Shown piece after piece: positions 1-13,200 of a DNA stretch of 64,000 bases (the stretch's first letter is position 1; every line of letters starts with the position of its first letter). The notes below the pieces were generated by a model that was given only the letters and a program-made list of their open reading frames with translations, did no database searches and had not been told where the DNA came from. A program made the translations under genes and the position numbers. This stretch comes from Corythucha ciliata (Eukaryota > Arthropoda > Insecta > Hemiptera > Tingidae). The stretch lies in the NCBI GenBank assembly GCA_038030265.1, contig CM075941.1, positions 15,934,001 through 15,998,000 on the forward strand. Reading direction: 5' to 3'.

Positions 1-199
1 AAGCAGTGCGTCGGCTGCCTGTATAAGTTCAAAACACTACGAAGTTTACAAGATACCCTTCGGTTTATTTTTTAAGAGGATTATACCGGAATCGATTTTT
101 AAAGGCTAATAAAACGGACCACATACAGCGAGCACCCATACGGATAGAATCATACATTTTAACGGCTAATAAATTACAATTTTACGGCGTAATCCTTAC

Positions 200-336
200 C
201 TTTCTTAATTTAGGCTTTTCTTTCGCTTTCGCCAATTCCTCTTCCAGGTACGTTCTAACGCCGATTTTACAGTCCATAACGCAGGGATTCGTGAAATCCC
301 CCAAGAGATCCTGAAGTTGTAGATAAGCCGAGGATC
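200..336 (-). CDS. IP3K: IP3K exon 4, PxxxDxKxG inositol-kinase signature
   Basis: Encodes residues 149 (split) to 194. The acceptor is a long T-run ending TTTAG|GATCC at 337/336; the donor is AGAAAG|GTAAGG at 200/199. After [11 protein letters not shown] comes PCVMDCKIG (166-174), matching the inositol polyphosphate kinase family signature PxxxDxKxG, and then [19 protein letters not shown], the conserved helix of IP3 3-kinases that separates them from IPMK and IP6K. The exon ends in phase 0 after Lys194, so the continuation with the rest of the catalytic domain must lie at coordinates below 1. Positions 1-199 show no further exon. Confidence 0.97.
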
Positions 337-1214
337 CTAAAAAAAAAAAAAAGAGGGGAAAAACAACAACCCAACATGAGTTTCAATTTAATCCCTTTCC
401 CCCTCCACCATCGCCTCCCCTTAGACTACTTCGACTACTTCGAAAAAAAAACAAAAAAAAAAAAAAAAAAAAACTCACCGTCCCCGTCGTCGCAGGTGAC
501 ATGACCTTTATACTCGGGCACGTACGGCCTCAAAATGTCTTTCATGAGGATTTGGAAGCAGAGTTGCTCTTTGGGGCAGAGCTTTTTAAGGATCGTGCCT
601 GGCTCTGGTCCCGCTTTGAAGTTACCTAATAAAAAAATGAGGGGGCAAAAAAAAAAAAAGAAAGAAAAGAAAAATGAATTATCGATGGGACGAAAATTCG
701 AAGTGGGTGACGCTTTTTTTTAAACAATATTTTAAGCGGAGGAAGCCAAATCATCGCGAATGATGTGTCTAGATCGGTGGAAAGGGGTAGATGTGAAAAA
801 CCGCGAAGGGTTTATCAAGATGTATCGCGCAGGGGCGTTGCAAACCTCTTTCTAGCATTCTGATGTACGGGGTGTTGTACGAGTTTGGAAGCGGTCAGCG
901 TGTACAAGAGAACAAAAAAAAAGAATAAAAAATAGAGGAAGAACGAGATTGAGTAACATTTCAATTAGATCGACGACTGTGGAAACTTCGTATGAGAATA
1001 AAACGAGGATTGGGCTACTCCTACTCGCCTATAATACAGCAATCATTCCACATTTACCCACGCGCTAAAATAAAAGGACAGACGGACACAACAGGCCTTT
1101 AAGTCCCGAGGAAGTCGAGCTTCGAACTGCAAAAAAGTCAATTTTGCAGGTTTGGATCTTCCTGAAACCCGGCTTTGCTTCACATAACAAGATCTGCGGT
1201 GGTGACTAAAAAAA

Positions 1215-1245
<31 letters not shown>

Positions 1246-4200
1246 TTTGCAGGTTTGGGTCCCCAAAAACCAATTTTCGCGGGCTTAGCCCTTTAAAAAA
1301 CCACTATCGCGGCCTAGAGACTTCGAAAATAACACCAATTTTGCGGAGTCTTAAGGTCTATTGAAATTACTTTACTAGCCGTTAAAACGAATTTAGCGTG
1401 TTTAGCTCTTTAAATAGTCAATTTTGCTCGTGTGGTTGATCTAAAAATCAATTCGGCGGGGTTTCCACTTTAAATAAACAAATTTTACGTGCATGCCACT
1501 TTGAAAAATAAAATTTCGGGGATTTGGAAACTCCCCAAATCTATTTTGTGATGTCCATATGTTCACTCCACGAAAAAGTTCTCAATCTTAGCCGTGGATA
1601 GGCGTTTTTCACCGCGAAACAGCAATTTTTAGCCTTGAATTTGCGTTTTTTCTCAATTTTAGCTTCTGATTACTCATTTTCTCATATTGTACCACAAAAT
1701 TAACGCTTTTTTCAATTTTATCCGTGAATTAGCGTTATTCTCAACATTTCGTGCAATTTTTTTCACTTTCAGCCTTGAATTAGCGTGTTTTCTTGATTTC
1801 AGTCATGAAATGTTGCCTCTGCACCCCGAATTGGTGTAGGTTTTCTCCATTTTGACCGCAAAGTAACACTTTTTTTTTTCAATTTTAGCTGCGAATTAGC
1901 GCTTGGCAGTGAACTTGCCCGAAGAACAGCTGCTCAATGGTGTTTTCCTAATTTCAGCCCAATAGGCTATACGGGCCTTGTACATCTGTGAATTATCAAC
2001 TTGTTCTCAATGTTGGTCGCGGGTTTGTTGCGTTAAGAAACCGTGAATTAGTGCTTTCAGCTACGGAGTTGAATCCATAGCACGCGGGAATCGGTCTGTT
2101 CTCAATTTTTACAGCTAATTAGCATGTCTTCAACATTTTAGCAGTTATAATTGGCATTTTTTTCTCAGTTTTAGCAGTGGAATTTCCCGAATGACAACGG
2201 TACATTGGCGTTTATCCGGAATTTGAGCCCTATAATATCACTGCGAATTTGCGATTTGTTATCAATTTTTTGTCGGGAAGTAGCGAATTTACAGGGCTGC
2301 CCATCCACCGTAAATTGAAAGGCGTACCCCTCCCCACATATTAATGGTGCCCCACCCCACAACCACCGTGAAACTGTTTCAGCCATTGAGAGACATTGAG
2401 AATGAGCCATTGCCGTGAAAGTTAGTATTTCAGGGAGCCAGACCCACGAAATCGGGTTTGAACGATCCCCGGTTCTACGACATTTCTTTTTGATTAAGTC
2501 ATCAGCGTGAAATTGGAATTTTTTAATACGGTAAAACCCCAGATTTTTTTTTTTTTAGGAGTACTTCGCATCTTAAAAGGCTCGTTTCAGACGCATACGC
2601 GGCTCCAGCGCACAATCCACGTGAGTTCCGCGGATTTATCATCGAGCCGCGTGAAACAGATTTCATTTTTGATGTGACGAGACGAAGTCAAATGTTGTTT
2701 TCGAGTGCCCCGAACTCAGCGAAATTGTTTTTTGAGTGAGTAAATAGCGCGAAATTTTGTTTTAGTAGCTGCGAAGCCACGCAATTGCTTTTTTTTCGGG
2801 GCGAACCTGTTTCGCGAAACTGTGGTTTTTAATTAGCCAACCCCACGAAACTGTGAGGGGAAAAAACCCCTCCCACCACAATTTCCAAAAATGGCGCAAT
2901 ACTCGGAATTCCACCCCCATCCAATGTGGCCAGGTCTCGTAATTACCGCTTTTTCTCAAATTCAGCGAAGAAGTTGCGTACACCTAATTTTTACCGAGAA
3001 TTAGCGCTTTTGCTCAGTTTCAGTTGCGAAGTTGCCTTCCAAGTGCGAAACCACGAGTCGGGCTTATCTCATTTTTCGGCGCAAATTAGCATTCTTTTCT
3101 CAGTTCTATTCGCGAATAAGCGTCTATTCTGAATTGTAGACGCGGATTATAAGCGTTTTTTCTTCACACTGGACGCTATAGTTAGCAAATTTGTTTCACT
3201 TTTAGGCATGAATTAGCGCTTTCTCAACTTTAAATTGCTCTCTTAATAATTGAGCTTAGATGACCATATCTACGGACATTTAGGGGATTACTCCCCTCCT
3301 CACCACACCACCCTTGTCACAACTGTGAATTCTGAACTGTGAACTGTGTGGGGAGGCTGAAAATAAAGAAATTAATCTTTAAATTAAGCCCTGTTCACAC
3401 GGTGCAATGTTTGAAGCTATATTGCACGCTGGTTTTTTAAAAACATATGTTCCTTGGCAGTGACCGGATGTTTTTAAAAATCCAGCATGCAATTTAGCTT
3501 CAAACATTGCATCGTGTGAACAGGGCTTTAAATACTTACTATTCTTTATTTGTTTTGAGTTCCGAGAAAAAATTGCTCCCCAGGTGGGATTCGAACCCAC
3601 GACCTCCTAGTTTTGCGCCTGGTGCTCTAACCAAATGAGCTATCCCGGGAGTCCACGCAAAGAGCGAATCCACCCAGAGTTTTGGTTATGAATTAGCACC
3701 TAATTTATTAACTGTAGTCACTATTTAATGCTAATCCTTAATTTTAACTGCAAATTAGGGCTTCCTATCCATTTTCACCACACATTAGCGCTTTTTCTCA
3801 ATTTTAGCCGCGAATTAGGTAGCTCTCTTTAATAAATTTTGCTGCAAATTTAGAGTTTTTTCTCAATCTTAACATCGAATTTGCGTTTTCTCTCAATTAT
3901 ATCTGTGCATTAGTACTTTCCCTCAGTTTTGTCCACGAGTTACCTAGCGATTAAAAATAAGTATCCGCGAATTAACGTCATTCATAAGTTTTAGCATCAG
4001 ATTGACGCCTGTTCTCAGTTTTAGCCGCAAATCAGTGCTTTGAATCATCAATTTTTCAACCAATTAAATTTTATCCAGGATATAACATCACTTTTTACGT
4101 CTTTGCTCGCTTTTAGCAGCACATACGCGCTTATTCCCGTAATTTTAACTGCGGATCAGTGCTTTTTCTCAATTTTTGCCATTTTTCAACGCCTTTTATC

Positions 4201-7200
4201 AAGTTAAGCTTTGGATTGGCCATTTGCATCTACAAATGCCGCGAATTCAAGCATTTACCTCAATTTTATTCACGAATTAGCGATCTTTTTTACTTGTAGT
4301 CATCGTCATATATTGACATTTAATGAATTTAAGCATAATATAGGTAATGATAACTTTTTTCTATTTTAGCTGAAAATTAGCGATTTGATCAATTTTATTT
4401 GCGAATTAGCGCTTATTTTCAATTTTATCCGCGAATGGGCGTTTTTTTTATGTTTTCAGCCATGAACTCGTGCTTTTTTGCAAATTTAGCAATAAAGTTG
4501 CCTCCAGAAATTGCAAATTAGCGTTTTAGTGCATTTATTGGTTGCGATGGTGGCAAACATGAGTCGTGGCATGGTTTTTTCATGTTTGAGAGCCTCTAGA
4601 AAACGAATTCAATGGTCTACAGAATTCATATCTTTCAATTGCAGCCAATAATCAGCCCCAATAAGTTGCCTCCAATACCACGGATTGATGATGTTAAGTT
4701 TCGATTTTAGCGTCGAATGAGCGTTTTTTTTTTGTTTTGTTTTTTTTGGTTTCATTCATTTTTAGCGGCTAATGATCGTTTTCTTTCTCAGCTTTATCCG
4801 ACAATAGAAACATTATGGGGAGCATTTTACGTTTCTTGAGCCAAAAACGCGAATTAGGCCGGCTAGCCCACCTGTTTATAACCCGCAAAAGATCAGATTC
4901 GAAACAATCCTGTCCTGTATTTGAGCTCGAATCAGATAAATAGGCGGTTCCACTGCAGGTGGTCACTTAATATAATGACCCTGTTGCTGTGAAAACCCGA
5001 ACAGTATGTCCCCCCCCCCACCGATCTTGTCATTCGGCAGTCGGAACGGATTTTGGGGCTTCCTCAAAGCACCAAAATCAATGCTTGGGTTTACGGGGGG
5101 GAGAGGGTTAAAATCGACGGGAAAGCTTGCACCTTCAATGTCAGGCTTTAAATTCAAGAATTGAGGAGGATTTTCAAAGCCCAAAACTGAGACATTGAGA
5201 AACCCCGAATAAAAAGTCCAGGAAACGGTTGAAAATGCGCCAAAGGGATGGAAGGGTCTTCCCAGAAGGTTCGAACCTGCTGTGTTTTGTGAAAGGGCTC
5301 AAAATCATATAATATCGAGAAGCCTCAAACTGAAATTTTAAAAAGCCTTCAACCTTTAACTCGATATTTTCAAGAACATCGAACTCAATATTTTCAGGAA
5401 CTTTTAACTTGAAGTTTCGCTCCCGAACTTCACTGTTACTTTACAGATGTCACACAGGCCATCCCATAGTCCCATATTAGCGGCATTGCTGATGAGGGCT
5501 GTGAGGATTTGGCCACCTAGAAGTTGAAATTTTTTATGTTTACACCCCGGAAATCGTCATTTAACAGCTTTGGGTCACGCCAGCCGTTGCGTGTTGAGAG
5601 CGTATAAGAATCCGCAGCTGTATTAGACATTATATGTATAGTTAATTAAAAGGATAACTTTTAAGAGTTTGTGACCCCGTTCCCCCAACCCTTTCCTGTT
5701 CGCGACTTGTTCTTTACGAGCGGACCTCTGGTAAACCACGCCATTAGGCTTCTTCTTCTTCTTCTTCTTCCTTCAAGTCACGCCAATCCCCCCGAGTCAA
5801 ACTCCTAACTTGACTTATTCATTTAAAGACCCCCTCCCCGCACCTTCCAACCAATTTGCTTTACAAAAAAAAATAAAACACTCGCCTTTCACAACTCAAC
5901 AGTTCCGTTTCTTCGCCTCGGACGATTCGAGTTACACGCTATAAGCTTCGTCTTGACAAGACTTTTTTTTCTTTTTATTCATTCTTTCTTTTAAACCTCG
6001 ACGAAATTCAATATAAGTGTTAATCATGGGCCCCCCTTTCTCACAATTTTTTATTTTTTATTATGCGGGAATGACCTCGTGACTCTTTAAAAAACAAACG
6101 GTGCGTTGGTTCACATACTTGAAATAACGTCATTCTCGACGATGAACGAAAAGGGGGGGACGGGAACAAACTCACAACTTGGCTGATTAAAAGTAGACAA
6201 GAAAATAACGTTTCGTGGCCACGTGGTTATTTTCTACCGTTTTTAGTTCGAGGGCGATGGTTTGTGGGTGGGTGATATTTTTCATCCGGGTTTGTGGTAT
6301 CGTGAAAAAGAAAAAAAAAAAAAAAAAAAAAAAAAAATGGTAATGATGCACACAGGTGGTTGGCCAAAACAGGGGGAGAGTTTTCGATTTTTAAAAAGGT
6401 AGTCATCGCCGTTTTCGTGTTGCTTTGATTGATTGTTCAGTCGGTTTTGATTGATTGTGGAGGAGAGAGCGTGTGTTTTTTTTTGGGGAGGAGAATGGGT
6501 GATTTTGTCACTTATCTTATTTTAGCTACACGATTCTTATTTTTAGAACGGTGCAGGTGAGCGGAAGTGAGCGTAATAAAAACGTAATTCTTCCGGTTTT
6601 GAAACGCTCAAGGATACAAAAAGTAATTCAGCTAGACTTCTGCCAGACTTTAAAATCTTAACACTTTCTTTTCATCTTTAAAATTTATTTATGGCTAATT
6701 TAAAATTCCTTTTCTCTTTTGTCTTAAATGAAACACGATACGCCCATTATAACTCTATTCAACAACCTTAAACTAGACAGTTTTTTAAAAAGCCAATCAA
6801 AGCCTTTTAATTTGTGAATTTCATTGCCTCCTCAACCTTTTTTGGAACACCTTTGGGGTTTCCTCGAAATTCTTTCAGAAATGACGCGTCATTTGACCCC
6901 CTTTGCCATAAAAAGCTAAGGAGTGAGCAGGAAGGAAAGAGGGTATTTATCGAGGAGCACGTGATAATTTATTCACGAGGCAGGGAAAGAGAGTCGGGTG
7001 AGTCGAATGAGTTTTAATGAAGGTCGGAGCGTTTAATTTGGTATAAAATTATGCTGGACCGCCGATCTTGTCATTCACTAATCTGATTTGACCCAGCCTT
7101 GCCCAAAAGCCGCAGAATGTTTAGCTAAAAACTATTAATTGCTAATTTAACCAAAAAACTCAGATTTCTCTTGCCCATGAGGAAACGGGTCAATGCAGCG

Positions 7201-10200
7201 GCGTCAGAAAGACTTCACACCCTGCGTCATAATTGTGTTGTTCTTGGGCAAGTACGCGACCAAACATATTTTGAAAAGCGCTAATTTTATTCGTGGCTCA
7301 AATTGAGAAAATGTGATAGTTCAATGTTTTTCGACGGCAACTACGTGGCTGAAATTAGCAAATACGCTAATTTAAGGCTAAAAGTGAAAAAAATTGCACG
7401 TAATGTTTAAGTGTTGTGAAAAAGGATAATCCACGGCTAAAGTTAAAAATGCTAATTAGAGGCTGAAATTGAGAAAATTCGTGGCTAAAATAGAGAAAAA
7501 TCCCTAATTCACGGATGAATTTGAGAATACGCCAATTCGGAGTTTCTGGAGGCATTGAAATTGAGAAAATGAGGTAATTCAAGGATAAAAGTGATAAAAT
7601 GGCTGTTTCGCGGCTAAAATAAGAAAGACATCCTAACCGCGGCTAAAATTGATATTTTTTTTATTTTTTAGAGTCGAGTTCACGAAATACATTTTTGAAA
7701 AGAACCCAATCACCAGAACTTTATTTTTCAAAATAGAATTGGTTTATAGATTGGTGGGAATCCCACAAAATTGATTTGCGTCACCCTAACAAGGAAATTT
7801 TACTATTAAAGAGCAAATCACGCAACGCGCTAAGCCACGTGAAATTGGTATTTAATTAGACTAAAGACTCCTTAAAATATGAATTTTAAGGTACTTAAAT
7901 GCGAGTAAACCAGCAGATCTGATCTTTTGAAGTACGTACCGCCCGCGAAATAAAGATTCTCAAGGACTAAATCCACAAAATTACGACAAACGACTCTAAA
8001 CTCTATAAAATTGAAGAGACAAAACAAAAAATAGTTTGTTTTTTTTGGAAAACCGAGCCCTCGAAATCAGGATTTTGAGTGAGCCAGACCAAATTGACTT
8101 TCTGAGACAGCCAAATCCGTGAAATTGGGGTCTTGAAGAGGCAGAGTCACGAAATGAATTTTTGGTGTCCCAAAAAGGTTTGTTAACGACCAAACTGCGA
8201 AAAAGTGGTTGTTTGAAGTAAACCAATAACCAACCCATAAAATTGCGTTTTGGCTGGTTCAATAAACCCGCGAAAGGTTTTTTGAGGAATCTGATCACGC
8301 AAACTTGTGTTTTTTTTTTTTTTTTTTAAAGCCAAATCCACAAAATTGATATTTCCCACGACTTATTCACGCAAAATTAGTTTGGTGAATAGCCAAACCA
8401 GCAAAATGGTTTTCTGTTCAGTCAAATCCACGAGATTGGGGTTTCAAGAGACATGTTTGTTAAATTTGGGCTGTTTTTCCAGGGGCCCATCCCCACGAAA
8501 TTTGGTATGAATGTGTCACCGTAAAATTGCTTTGAATGGGCAAGCCCTCTGAAAAGTTGTTTTTGAAAGGACCCAGACCCGCGAAATTGCTCTTTAAAAG
8601 TAACCAACATGCTGGAAATTCAACCTTTGGAGAGAAAAAAACTGTGAAGTCGGCTCTTTTAGGGAGTTAACCCCGTGAAACTTGTTTTCAGATGTGCCAC
8701 GTCCAAAAAATTTTGTTTTAGAAATTGCGATAAACCGTTAAATGACTCTGAAGACGCCAAAGGAGAAATTTGGTCATCGATTACGCCAAAACCACGAAAT
8801 CGGGTTATGTGAGTGTCAATTCCGTGAAATATTTGGACTACGAAAGTGCCTAACAAGCGAAATTACTTTTTTGAATGGGTCAACCTCGCAAAAATTTGAC
8901 GTTTACAAATTGAATCCTCTGAAATTCGCATCTTCAATATGTCCCTTCAAACGTTGCTAATTGAAATTAAAACTGAACATTTTGCCCCCCAAAAAAACAA
9001 CAAAATCTCGAAATTTCACCCAAGGACCAAATTTTCCACGGCTAAATTGGTGGTTTTCAGTGGAGAAACTGTGAATTATTGCCAAGAAACTCACAAAGTC
9101 ACTTGGAAACAGACAATTTCACACCCCACGCACACCAGGTTGGTCATTCAAGCAGAAAACTTCTTTAGACACCAGAACTTGGATGGTTAAACGTGAGTTA
9201 AAGTCCGGAAAAAGCAAATTTGACTCGATAAATTACGAGGGACATTTGACCGTGAAACTTATGAGGCATATTTCAAATAGCCAGTCAATTTCGCCCTCGA
9301 TCGGTCGAATAATTTTGCCTAAGAATCAGTGAGATTATTATCCAGGGCGTGACATGGTCACGAAACTGCAAAAAGGCACAGCTAAGATTTAGGTAAGAAA
9401 TTGTAAGTTTCCGAGCCCAATTGCCGCAAAAATAGCAAGCAGTGGCCCTTAGTCGAGATTCGATGAATAAATACAGCCAGGAAATTGTAATTTCCTAGGA
9501 TAAATATCAGCAGAATGCAAGTTTGGGTCAAAATAGTCGCTAAACTCCACGTTAGCGACTATAAACAGCCGAAAAATCACTATTTTAGGGTTATAAATAT
9601 TGACGATTTTAACCCTAGAAAGCTAACCACCGTCAAAAAGGTGGAAACATAAATTTAAGTCCTACACCACCGCAATTTGATTAGTGGGGAAACGGGGCTT
9701 TAGGATTGTTTCTGCCATAACGGCAGTGTGCCAGGCGTACAGAGTTTTCCCCGTAGATTTTCAGTTTTTTCCGGAGATCTCTAGCTATACAGGTATTTTT
9801 GTGGACTTCCACAGTATTAAGTCATTCAATAAACAAATTGTACCGATTGTACGGCCAAAAAGCCTCTGAATTACTGCAATACAGCCAAGTCACCACAAAA
9901 TTGCTACATTTAGTGATGAAAATTGCAAGTTTCTGGCCCATATATCAGCGAAGTGGCTCGTTTCTGATCTTAACTCACAAAATGCTACAATCAGAGGTAA
10001 AAATCTGCCAAATTGCAAGTTTCTGGCTAAATATTAGCTCGAAATGTCCAGTTCTGGTCTTCAATTTCGCAAAATGGCAAGTTCTAGGTCCATTTTCCTT
10101 AATTTCTACCAAGGCCCGTTCACATGGTTTGCTATGTTTACGTTCTATGGAGTCCTTGCAACCAAACAAATTTTTCCCTCGAAAAATGAAGCATTTTGAT

Positions 10201-13200
10201 AGCTTGGGCAGACTTCACATAACGAAAACATAGAGCCTGTGAACAGGCCTTTATTATTGGGCGTGGAGTCGAGTCTGTCCGGCCCCGATACTTGTCACTA
10301 TAAACAGCCGACAAATATAAGCAGGCGTGACAAATAGCCGTGAAATTACATCATTCGGAGCTAAATATCTGCGAAATTTTATGTTTTGGGACTGAATATT
10401 GTAAAAATTGTTAATTTTTCTATATTTACCATGCAACCCACAGCCCTACCACAACTGCGCCCAAAGTCCGAAGAATAGCCACCAAATTGCAACATTTTGG
10501 AGCTAAATATCCACCAAATTGGAAGTTACTTGGCTGAATATTTGCAAAATGGATAGTTTTTTGTGTTTATCTTCACGAAAATGCTACTTGCTGTTTACTG
10601 ATCTTTCCACGGTGAAATCGCGTTTTCTACGGACCTTTGGTACCCTAAGCTAGCCTAGGCTGCACCTACAGTCTGGCAAGTATTTCAACAAAATTACATC
10701 ACTCTGAGCTGGAAATTCGCGAAATTGCAAATCTCCAGTATAAATATTAACGAAATTGCAAGTTTCCGGGATAAATATTATACAGAAATTATACTTGTTT
10801 CTGTGGGCCTCTGTTCCGCAACTTTTCACTACAACTATCGCTGTCTCTTTTCATCCGACCCACAATCTACATTTATTATGACTTACATTGGAGCAGGCGG
10901 GATGGTAAAGGACATTGCTAGGGGCAGTGAAATTTTATTTAACAGACCCCCTGGTCATCATTTTTACGAAATTGCAATTTTCGAAGCTTCTTTTTAGTGA
11001 CGTCCACGGTCGGCAGCTCCGCTCGTGAAATCGCACGTTTCATGTCTTTATATTCACGCAAACTCGCAAATTTGTGATATTTGAATTTATTTTCGTGAAA
11101 TTGCACGTTTCTGGGCTATATTTTCGCGAAATAACAATTTTATGAACCTTTCTTTTAGCGCGGACCCTGGTAAAGCCAGCCCCGACTGCACATCACGTCG
11201 CCGAGTAATGGGCACATTTAGAACTTAACAACCGTTAAGTTAACAAGTTTGGGTCCTGAGCAAAATCACAAGACTTCTGGCTGAGGCTGAATATCCATGA
11301 AATTGACAGTTTCGTGTCTTAATTTCAACGAAATTAAAAGTTTGGAATCTTAATATGAGAAATGTTGCACGTTTCGGGACATTTTTCGTCATGGCGAAAC
11401 CCGTGGTAGCCGATCCCCAAAGCCAGACGAATACCCAGACGAAGTTTATGGGCTTAATGGACCTGCACCTTTGGCGCAGGTGGAACGAGGTCGAGAAAAT
11501 CGGCTTAAACCAACGACATTGCAAAACGCATTATTTTGCTTAACTGCTTGTAGGCTCTCAGGTGCATTTCGAGCAGCACTGGCTGTATTTTACAATTGAC
11601 CACTGTCCAAGGAAATCACAAATCACGACTGATTCAAATCGAAAAACTTTGAATAGCAATCCTCAAAAATCGCTGAAAGTGCCAAAAATTGGAATTGGGT
11701 GAAACGGTGTGCCTCTAAAACTCTGGGAAAGCCGCCCCCCCCCAAACCTTATTGTTATTGTTATTGTTACTGGAGCACTGCAAAAAGCTGTCTAGTCTAG
11801 GGTCGAAAAGAGGCCTGACCACCGTCACAGCGGTCAGGCCTGCGGGACTGACACATGACTGAGGAATTTTCACGGATCCGAGGAATTTTTACTTTCTGTT
11901 TTGTTTTTCAAAGAAAATCTTGCGAACAAACATACCTTGATGACCGGCTAATTGCACCCACGGATATCGTTGTTTCTTGTATGTTTGAAAGAAGGGCGTC
12001 CACTGTACGATATTTCGTAGTTTCCTCCATCCTGAGGGCTGTGAACAAATAAAAACGACTTTTTAAAAATGTATTTTTTTTTTTTCGTGGCTCAATAAAA
12101 TAATTTTTGTCTCCCTTCACTCGAGCGGGGCAAATTCGTCTAGAAATCCGACTGAGAGGTTCATTGTTCGGGATTAGATCATGCTGGAGCACACAATCAT
12201 GGGTGGGTGGTCGGGGGAGGAGCCTCGCGTGTTACTTTTTACGCGTACGCTCTAAAATAAGGTCATGACTATACGGGTTCATTCCTTCTATTTTCGCGTT
12301 TTTGCACTCGTTACTCAGTCGACAACGCTAAACAGAGTCAAAGTGACGCTTTCGTCACGGTATTCCAAAAGCACGAAAGGAGGCTTGGATATTTTTGAGA
12401 CAAGTGAACAAAAAAAAATCGAAAAACAAGAATACAATCTCGTTGAAAAACGAGGGGTTAGAATAAAGACGTATAAATGTCTCTATCCCAAGACCATTAG
12501 CCGCAAAACCAGTGCCCTGACGAGCCTGGAGGGGGAGGAAAATAAAAGGCTATTAAATGTCATGCTCATTAAGACGCGATGTTTAAGCGCGAGCCAAATG
12601 CAAAAATTTATTAAAGTTGAAAAGCGTCGAAGCCAACTAACGCCGGCGGCATGGACTTTGTAGTAATAAATCGTCTCTGTTAAGACTGGAAATTATTTTA
12701 TGAAAGGCTAGCGCGGGACTAGTACTGTTGTTTTCAAGAAAGTTTTTATGACTTAAAGTTGGAGGGGGGTAGTCACGACGAATTAATTTTTTTTTTGTTC
12801 GCCCATTTTGCAACAGATTAGAAAGTAATGGAAGAAAAGAAGCGAATAATAATGAAGCGCTCCCTTTATAGCTTTGACTCAGTTTTTTAATAACATTGTG
12901 TATCGTCGTATGAAAACGTCAAATTCCGGTTTTGAAGGGAAATCGTTTTTCAAAACGGCAAAACAAACAAACTCATAACGCTGGGATCCCCCCACCTTAC
13001 TCCTATTCACACAAAGGCGCCCCACACATCCCTTGCAGCTATGAAATAGGCTTAAAAAAAGGAAATTTTGTCTACTATTCCTGGCATTATAAAGTGCTTA
13101 ATGCAACTTTATTGCGGCTACAAATCGTAAGAAGTTCGTAACTATCATTGGGGGGCTTATAATGCGCCTCATTTATAAGCTTCTTTTAACATCCTCTCGA

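Larger units (their letters stand above)
5450..7255. other. AT-rich intron sequence without a recognisable gene
   Basis: Part of IP3K intron 2. It holds (CTT)n at 5749-5770, an A27 tract at 6311-6337 and T-rich stretches; no array units and no convincing exon. Confidence 0.5.

Noticed and set aside
1043..1273. Poly-Cys protein on the minus strand
   Set aside because: Translation of the (AAC)n microsatellite.
3577..3653. Functional tRNA gene (minus strand)
   Set aside because: Good A and B boxes, but the anticodon stem is mispaired and the sequence recurs as part of a SINE at 56585-56670.
1570..4880. CRISPR-like spacing of ~30 bp repeats
   Set aside because: Units are degenerate and variable in length with no constant repeat plus unique spacer, and the genome is eukaryotic.
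4963..5184. 73-codon Pro-rich minus-strand frame in IP3K intron 2
   Set aside because: No flanking splice pair that keeps the IP3K frame, and exons 2 and 3 already join exactly.
5490..5510. Hammerhead-like CTGATGAG
   Set aside because: No matching GAAA core or helices nearby.
9799..10233. 144-codon plus-strand frame
   Set aside because: It runs through type C array units and into a MITE; composition follows the repeat, not a protein.
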